Source: Methanosarcinales archaeon (GTDB lineage: Archaea; Halobacteriota; Methanosarcinia; Methanosarcinales; Methanogasteraceae). Taken from it: a stretch of DNA of 5,357 bases. The translations under genes and the position numbers were made by a program. Of the stretch, positions 4,677 to 5,357 are shown piece after piece. Position 1 is the first letter of the stretch. Every line of letters begins with the position of its first letter. Location of the stretch: positions 1-5,357 of the forward strand of contig QMVM01000156.1 of assembly GCA_003661105.1 (NCBI GenBank), read 5' to 3'. Below the pieces are notes generated by a model. The model was not told the DNA's origin, made no database searches, and saw only the letters and a list, made by a program, of their open reading frames with translations.

Positions 4677-5357
4677 AAGCTCCCGCACCTCTGCTATGCT
4701 CCCGATCACGGCATCCGGTTCGATCCGGGATTGCCTGACGCTCTCCTCAGTATCAACGCCGGAGAGTACAAGTACCGTCTTCATGCCGTATCTGCTGCCT
4801 GCGAGAATATCGGTATCGAGGCGGTCGCCGACCAGCGTGCATTCGTGCGCAGGAAGCCTTAGATGGTCGATCACGGCATCCATCATCGGCGGGTTTGGTT
4901 TGCCTATTACAAACGCAGATCTCCCGGATGCCGTCTCAAGCGCACGCACGATGGCGCCTGCGCCCGGCAGGAAACCATGTTCCACCGGAAGAAGGGGGTC
5001 TGTGTTTGTTGCGATGAGTCCTGCTCCGGCAAGGATGTTGCAAAGACCGATTCTTAATTTTTCGTAAGTGAAATCCCTGTCAAGACCGACGACGACAAAG
5101 TCTGCAACCGCATCTTCACCCCAGCCTTCGCCACTACCCCCGCCACCACCATCTCCACTATCCTCAACCCAACTCCCATCCCTGCCCGGATCGATCTCGT
5201 GCCCCTCTGCTTTCAGTTCATGGATCAAGCCCGCCTCGCCGATCGCATAGATCTTCTGTGCGCCGTACTGCTTCCTGATATATACGGCAGCAGCATATCC
5301 GGCAGTGATCACGTCGCTCTCCGTGCACCGGATGCCGGATGCGTTTAATCTTGCAGA
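4674..5357 (-). CDS. NagD-like HAD-IIA phosphatase, 5' end outside the window
   Basis: The C-terminal 228 or so residues of a HAD-superfamily subfamily IIA phosphatase (NagD, AraL, pNPPase group), cytosolic hydrolases of sugar phosphates and other small phosphate esters; the substrate cannot be predicted. The frame is open to the window edge, and residues upstream of GTG 5312 (SARLNASGIRCTESDV) fit the family, so that GTG is internal. Counting from it: cap-domain start VITAGYAAAVYIRK, LDRDFTYEKL (78-87), NTDPLLPVEHGFLPGAGA (103-120), motif III Lys in GKPNP (K138), and motif IV GDRLDTD (162-168), which binds Mg2+. The motif I aspartates lie beyond the edge, roughly 70 residues being missing. 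A Gly/Asp/Glu-rich insertion at 51-66 splits the cap domain. The gene ends in TAG, with a second in-frame TAG five codons on. The SelB-like gene follows after 74 bases. Confidence 0.88.
   Translation of the reverse strand, partial: SARLNASGIRCTESDVITAGYAAAVYIRKQYGAQKIYAIGEAGLIHELKAEGHEIDPGRDGSWVEDSGDGGGGGSGEGWGEDAVADFVVVGLDRDFTYEKLRIGLCNILAGAGLIATNTDPLLPVEHGFLPGAGAIVRALETASGRSAFVIGKPNPPMMDAVIDHLRLPAHECTLVGDRLDTDILAGSRYGMKTVLVLSGVDTEESVRQSRIEPDAVIGSIAEVREL

Noticed and set aside
5310..5312. GTG 5312 as the phosphatase start
   Set aside because: Upstream residues to the window edge are open and fit the family; starting here would lose the catalytic motif I.

Overview
The window looks like chromosome of a euryarchaeon of the methanogen/ANME type (Halobacteriota, Methanomicrobia-like). 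The basis is an archaeal-type tRNA gene with no encoded CCA, AT-rich TATA-like boxes at archaeal spacing, Shine-Dalgarno sites complementary to the archaeal anti-SD (a perfect GGAGGTGA), and two genes typical of such archaea: a SelB-like elongation factor (aSelBL type) and a PyrE-like/GfcR regulator. Species cannot be assigned from sequence alone.

Layout. Bases 1-63 may be the tail of a plus-strand gene; 64-400 hold no gene I can defend. From about 400 to 1380 the composition falls to roughly 30% GC by eye, against about 50% elsewhere. This AT-rich island carries one gene, an unrecognised protein with a membrane segment at each end, behind a TATA box. At 1381-1454 lies a dense cluster of mutually exclusive inverted repeats, just upstream of a plus-strand gene pair. 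The first member of the pair is a small cysteine-containing protein cut by an in-frame TAA (1510-1839, resuming in the same frame at 1843-1974). The second is a class I SAM methyltransferase (1997-2770).

From 2808 to the right edge everything is on the minus strand. In transcription order: the C-terminal part of a NagD-like HAD phosphatase (its start is off the window), the SelB-like factor with a degenerate GTPase domain, a tRNA-Arg(UCG), and a GfcR/PyrE-like regulator. The tRNA ends only 24 bases before the regulator's start codon, so tRNA 3' processing could also create the mRNA leader.

The points most worth following are the in-frame stop in the small cysteine protein, the eroded G motifs of the SelB-like factor beside a tRNA gene, the switch-like structured element at 1381-1454, and the foreign-looking membrane protein. 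I see no CRISPR array, no complete insertion sequence and no clearly new multi-gene system.
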